Source of the DNA: Hericium rajendrae
Lineage: Eukaryota; Basidiomycota; Agaricomycetes; Russulales; Hericiaceae
Reading direction: 5' to 3'
NCBI GenBank assembly: GCA_033439255.1
Contig: CM065890.1
Coordinates: 930,001 to 994,000, forward strand
DNA length: 64,000 nt
Shown here: in pieces, positions 63,251 to 64,000 of the stretch
Layout: every line of letters starts with the position of its first letter
How positions within the stretch are numbered: position 1 is the stretch's first letter
Notes under the pieces: generated by a model
What the model saw: only the letters and a program-made list of their open reading frames with translations
What the model was told of the DNA's origin: nothing
The model's database searches: none
Position numbers and translations under genes: made by a program

Positions 63251-64000
63251 ATGGCCGTGTCTCGGATTCCTCTTCTGGCCGTTCTGTCTCGTTCCGCGGG
63301 GCCGTCACGTATTGCTCATCCCCTCGCTGCCTCCTTACTCTTCAAAAGGACCTTCGCATCTTTGCAATCACCCGCCCGACGCATCACCCCTTTGCACTTC
63401 CAACAGTCCGCACGCCCAGCACACCGAGCATTTACCATGTCTGCACCAAGCCGTGATGTCACCGGACAGACCGACATCTCGAAGATGCAGTTGGAGCCGG
63501 ATGGGTCGTTCAAGCGTGCGCCCTCCGCGTTCAGAAACCAGGTCGAGAAAGGGGGCAAGTTCCCTCCCGAGAAGGGTGCGTAGTCTTTGCATGATGCGCG
63601 GCAAGGGATGTTCTTTGACTGATCCGCGTCTGTGAACAAGACCGGTACCACCTTTACGTCTCCTATGCCTGCCGTGAGTTTCATTTCCGATAGAAAGCCC
63701 TCCATCTCATACAAGCATGCCTTACAGCGTGGGCAACGCGCACCTTGATCATGCGCAAGCTCAAGGGCCTAGACTTCATCCGTGAGTAACGAGTCCTCCT
63801 CAAGACCGATTCCGCTCAACCTCACCGCCACGACGTGCTTACAGCTGTGACCGTGGTTTCCCCGCACATGGGCTCTGACGGATGGCCCTTTGCCTCCGTC
63901 GACGCGTTTCCAGGCGCGGACGCCGATCCGCTATACAATGCGCAGCACGTCAAGGACCTCTACCTCCGCGCGGACCCGAACTACGCAGGAAGGTTCACGG
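63251..64000 (+). CDS. ECM4: Glutathionyl-hydroquinone reductase (ECM4/Gto type), 5' part
   Basis: Xi/omega-like glutathione transferases of this family reduce glutathionyl-hydroquinones and use a catalytic cysteine. The sequence has the family's N-terminal block (PDGSFKRAPSAFRNQVEKGG, KFPPEKG), then RYHLYVSYACP and, after an intron, WATRTLIMRKLKGLDFI, so the active-site motif CPWA is split by the intron. Next come PVTVVSPHMGSDGWPF and DPLYNAQHVKDLYLRADPNY. Three introns are visible (from about 63,580, 63,695 and 63,783). ATG 63251 opens a basic, hydroxylated 60-residue extension that looks mitochondrial; a second in-frame ATG at 63437 (MSAPSRDVTG) could yield a cytosolic form. The window ends inside the gene. 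Confidence 0.88.

Overview
The window looks like nuclear DNA of a filamentous basidiomycete, most likely an Agaricomycete and possibly a polypore. This is inferred from many short GT-AG introns of about 50-70 bases, compact GC-rich genes, a MAG-type GPI glycoprotein, tandem lineage-specific kinase-like and ankyrin-MYND genes, and Ty3/Gypsy retrotransposons carrying extra ORFs. No species is claimed.

Left arm (1-22,494). An SH3-PX-BAR sorting nexin (81-2901, +) converges on three tandem ankyrin-MYND paralogues (3286-8678, -). Housekeeping genes follow: the U3 processome protein MPP10 (-), a G-patch protein with SUMO-interaction-like motifs at both ends (-), and the complex I subunit NDUFS5 (-), which is divergent from a GET5-like ubiquitin-domain gene (+). 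A poorly resolved stretch of about 1.9 kb leads to two kinase-like paralogues (A and B, +).

Transposon block (22,605-53,257). A chromodomain Ty3/Gypsy element (outer element, 623-bp LTRs, perfect 5-bp target duplication ACCGG) inserted 110 bases after kinase B. Downstream of its integrase it carries a long third ORF. Three later insertions interrupt that ORF: a 3.4-kb TIR element (I1), a 2.8-kb palindrome-rich TIR element (I2), and a second, chromodomain-less Ty3/Gypsy element of 12.1 kb with 1019-bp LTRs (inner element). Removing each insertion with one copy of its flanking duplication leaves the third ORF exactly in frame (1,022 codons including the stop, with one internal TGA). Between pol and its 3' LTR the inner element holds an antisense module: a 231-aa gene with a TATA box and an intron, and a broken cysteine-rich gene. 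Two identical 17-bp polypurine tracts bracket this module. It is the most unusual structure in the window.

Right arm (53,258-64,000). Two more kinase paralogues (C and D, +) continue the array that the transposon split, with a small unrecognised gene (-) between them. After a gene-poor 2.6 kb come a MAG-like secreted GPI protein (+) and the 5' part of an ECM4-type glutathionyl-hydroquinone reductase (+), cut off by the window edge.

Exon borders were read by eye from reading frame, splice consensus and paralogue comparison. Function calls rest on recognised motifs, not on searches.
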